Assembly (NCBI RefSeq): GCF_003722355.1
Contig: NZ_QWDD01000001.1
Span: forward strand, 2,657,001-2,721,000
DNA: 64,000 bases
Direction: 5' to 3'
Origin: Methylocystis hirsuta
Lineage (GTDB): Bacteria; Pseudomonadota; Alphaproteobacteria; Rhizobiales; Beijerinckiaceae
In this document: positions 62,782 through 64,000 of the stretch, in pieces
How the letters are laid out: each line of letters starts with the position of its first letter
Position numbering within the stretch: the stretch's first letter is position 1
Translations under genes and position numbers: made by a program
Notes under the pieces: model-generated
Database searches by the model: none
What the model was told of the DNA's origin: nothing
Seen by the model: only the letters and a program-made list of their open reading frames with translations

Positions 62782-63085
62782 CGCGCGCCAAACCGCCACT
62801 GTGGCGAGCGTTTTTTGGCCAATGGAGACGAAGCGGCGGCAAAAGAGTCATTTCCAGTCACCGCTTCTCGGGCCGGTTAGCGCCGCTCGCCAGCATCGAC
62901 GACGCAAAGAAGCGCCGGACAACGCCTCGGTCAACGCAACGTTCTGTCAATCAAGCCAAAAAAGGGACTGGCTCCAGGACGAAAACTGGCGCATTTGAAC
63001 AACCCTCCGCATGCGTCCCCGGGCGCCCCCGCCGCGCTCGAAAAGCGTTGAACCTCCCACAACCCTCCCCCTAGGCTCTCCTTAA

Positions 63086-63877
63086 ATGATTCGCTCCGCC
63101 TTGATGAATGTGATGACCGCCGCCGCCTTGAAAGCGGGGCGCGGCCTTAAACGCGATTTCGGGGAGGTGGAGAACCTTCAAGTTTCGGTGAAGGGTCCAG
63201 GCGATTTCGTTAGCGCGGCTGACAAGCGCGCCGAGAAGACTCTGTTCGACGAGCTTTCGAAGGCGCGCCCCGGCTATGGCTTCATTCTGGAGGAAGGCGG
63301 CGTCGTCGAAGGCGCCGACAAGAGCCACCGCTGGATCATCGACCCGCTCGACGGCACGTCGAACTTCCTCCATGGCGTTCCAGTCTTCGCCATCTCTATC
63401 GGCCTGGAGCGCGAGGATCGTCTCGTCGCCGGCCTCGTCTATAATCCCGCCACCGACGACATGTTCGTCGCGGAACTGGGCCAAGGCGCCTATTTCAACA
63501 ATCGCCGCATGCGCGTCGCGGCGCGGCGTTCGCTCGGCGAGTCCATGGTGGCCTGCGGAATTCCGCCGCTGGCGCGGGTCCGCGATCATGAATCCTTCAA
63601 GCGCGAGCTTGCAGCCGGCATGGGAAAGATAGCTAATATTCGCCGCTTGGGCGCCGCGGCGCTCGATCTCGCGATGGTCGCCTGCGGGCGTTTCGACGGC
63701 TATTGGGAGCGCGGCATTAACTCCTGGGATGTGGCGGCGGGCATCGTGCTCGTGCGTGAAGCCGGCGGCTTCGTCAGCGACCTATCCGGCGGCGCAGACA
63801 TGCTTGGGAAGGGCGAGATCTGCGCAGGCAATGAGATGATTCATCGCCAATTGCTCGATCTGATGAGGAAGGCATGA
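63086..63877 (+). CDS. suhB: Inositol monophosphatase family protein
   Basis: 263 aa. Motifs of the Mg-dependent phosphatase family: GDFVSAADKRAEKTLF (about 39-54), EEGG (about 69-72), IIDPLDGTSNFLHGVPVFAI (about 83-102) and WERGINSWDVAAGIVLVREAGG (about 210-231, the last metal Asp in SWDVA). The WDVAAG form is typical of true SuhB/IMPase rather than HisN. It hydrolyses inositol-1-phosphate or acts in rRNA processing as in E. coli SuhB. Its stop overlaps the start of the following acetyltransferase gene (ATGA). Confidence 0.9.
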   Translation: MIRSALMNVMTAAALKAGRGLKRDFGEVENLQVSVKGPGDFVSAADKRAEKTLFDELSKARPGYGFILEEGGVVEGADKSHRWIIDPLDGTSNFLHGVPVFAISIGLEREDRLVAGLVYNPATDDMFVAELGQGAYFNNRRMRVAARRSLGESMVACGIPPLARVRDHESFKRELAAGMGKIANIRRLGAAALDLAMVACGRFDGYWERGINSWDVAAGIVLVREAGGFVSDLSGGADMLGKGEICAGNEMIHRQLLDLMRKA

Positions 63878-64000
63878 ACGCCCCGCCCGCACATGCGTCG
63901 CTGAATCTGCGTTCGCGCGTCGACGACGACTGGCCGTTCATTCTCGACCTTTGGGTCGCCTCCTGGCGGGCCACCTACCCCGAGATCGACTTCGAGGCGC
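63874..64000 (+). CDS. GNAT acetyltransferase (partial, cut by window end)
   Basis: Only the first 42 codons are present. The start MNAPPAHASLNLRSRVDDDW followed by PFILDLWVASWRATYPEIDF is the first strand and helix of a GNAT domain. ATG 63874 overlaps the suhB stop. Function beyond the fold cannot be read. Confidence 0.6.
   Translation, partial: MNAPPAHASLNLRSRVDDDWPFILDLWVASWRATYPEIDFEA

Noticed and set aside
1..64000. CRISPR arrays
   Set aside because: No set of regularly spaced direct repeats was seen; repeats found are a single palindrome, IS ends and short coding repeats.

Overview
The window is one 64 kb stretch of a GC-rich alphaproteobacterial chromosome. The order Hyphomicrobiales is suggested by CpdR and RcdA/DUF1465, a perfect CtrA box (TTAA-N7-TTAA), an Anbu peptidase and the style of the housekeeping proteins. 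A copper-type TonB receptor would suit a methanotroph such as Methylocystis, but no methane-oxidation gene is present, so genus is inference only. Most of the window is dense core genome with short spacers and many 4-base stop/start overlaps.

Layout. 1-6.7 kb: an outer-membrane metal uptake cluster (small Cys/His membrane protein, siderophore-type TonB receptor, PepSY membrane protein, small unknown protein, second TonB receptor). 6.9-7.3 kb: a decayed serine recombinase running into the 3' end of tRNA-Arg(CCG). 7.5-17 kb: methyltransferase, pgi, an Ntn-amidase-like protein, tsaC with anbu, an acyltransferase, and mtnA convergent with a class II aldolase (possible methylthioadenosine DHAP shunt). 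17.1-22.7 kb: tRNA(CAU) and an accessory stretch (AIM24-like protein, coiled-coil membrane protein, transglycosylase, patatin, small membrane proteins). 22.7-34.6 kb: GST, pyrE, Tat-exported SOD, VanX-like peptidase, recG, an orphan DNA methyltransferase with a HigA-like regulator, tgt/queA with a small gene between them, two cyclophilins, coaD and a LysM protein.

35.3-37.3 kb is a lower-GC islet: a secreted unknown protein overlaps a Tae4-like peptidoglycan amidase, whose last codons were replaced by an IS630-family element with a -1 frameshifted transposase. 37.4-44.9 kb: rlmJ, RNase T2, an SGNH-fold protein with Thr in place of the catalytic Ser, an L,D-transpeptidase, gltD and a diguanylate cyclase. 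45-49.7 kb: gltB. 50-53.4 kb: a Pro/Ala-rich exported protein, Hsp20 and a LuxR-type regulator. 53.6-57.2 kb: a probable copper acquisition operon (DUF2946-like protein, OprC/NosA-like TonB receptor with CxxxM and HxM motifs, exported thioredoxin-like protein). 57.2-64 kb: lipase, hisN, N-formylglutamate amidohydrolase, cpdR, homocysteine methyltransferase, rpmE, rcdA, suhB and the start of an acetyltransferase.

The strongest undescribed candidates are (i) a probable small RNA at about 62646-62755 (minus strand), with four hairpins, a CCTCCC anti-Shine-Dalgarno loop, a terminator, and a perfect CtrA box just upstream, lying beside rcdA; and (ii) the Tae4-like amidase with an unfamiliar secreted partner and an IS insertion that can be reversed on paper to recover its original C-terminus.
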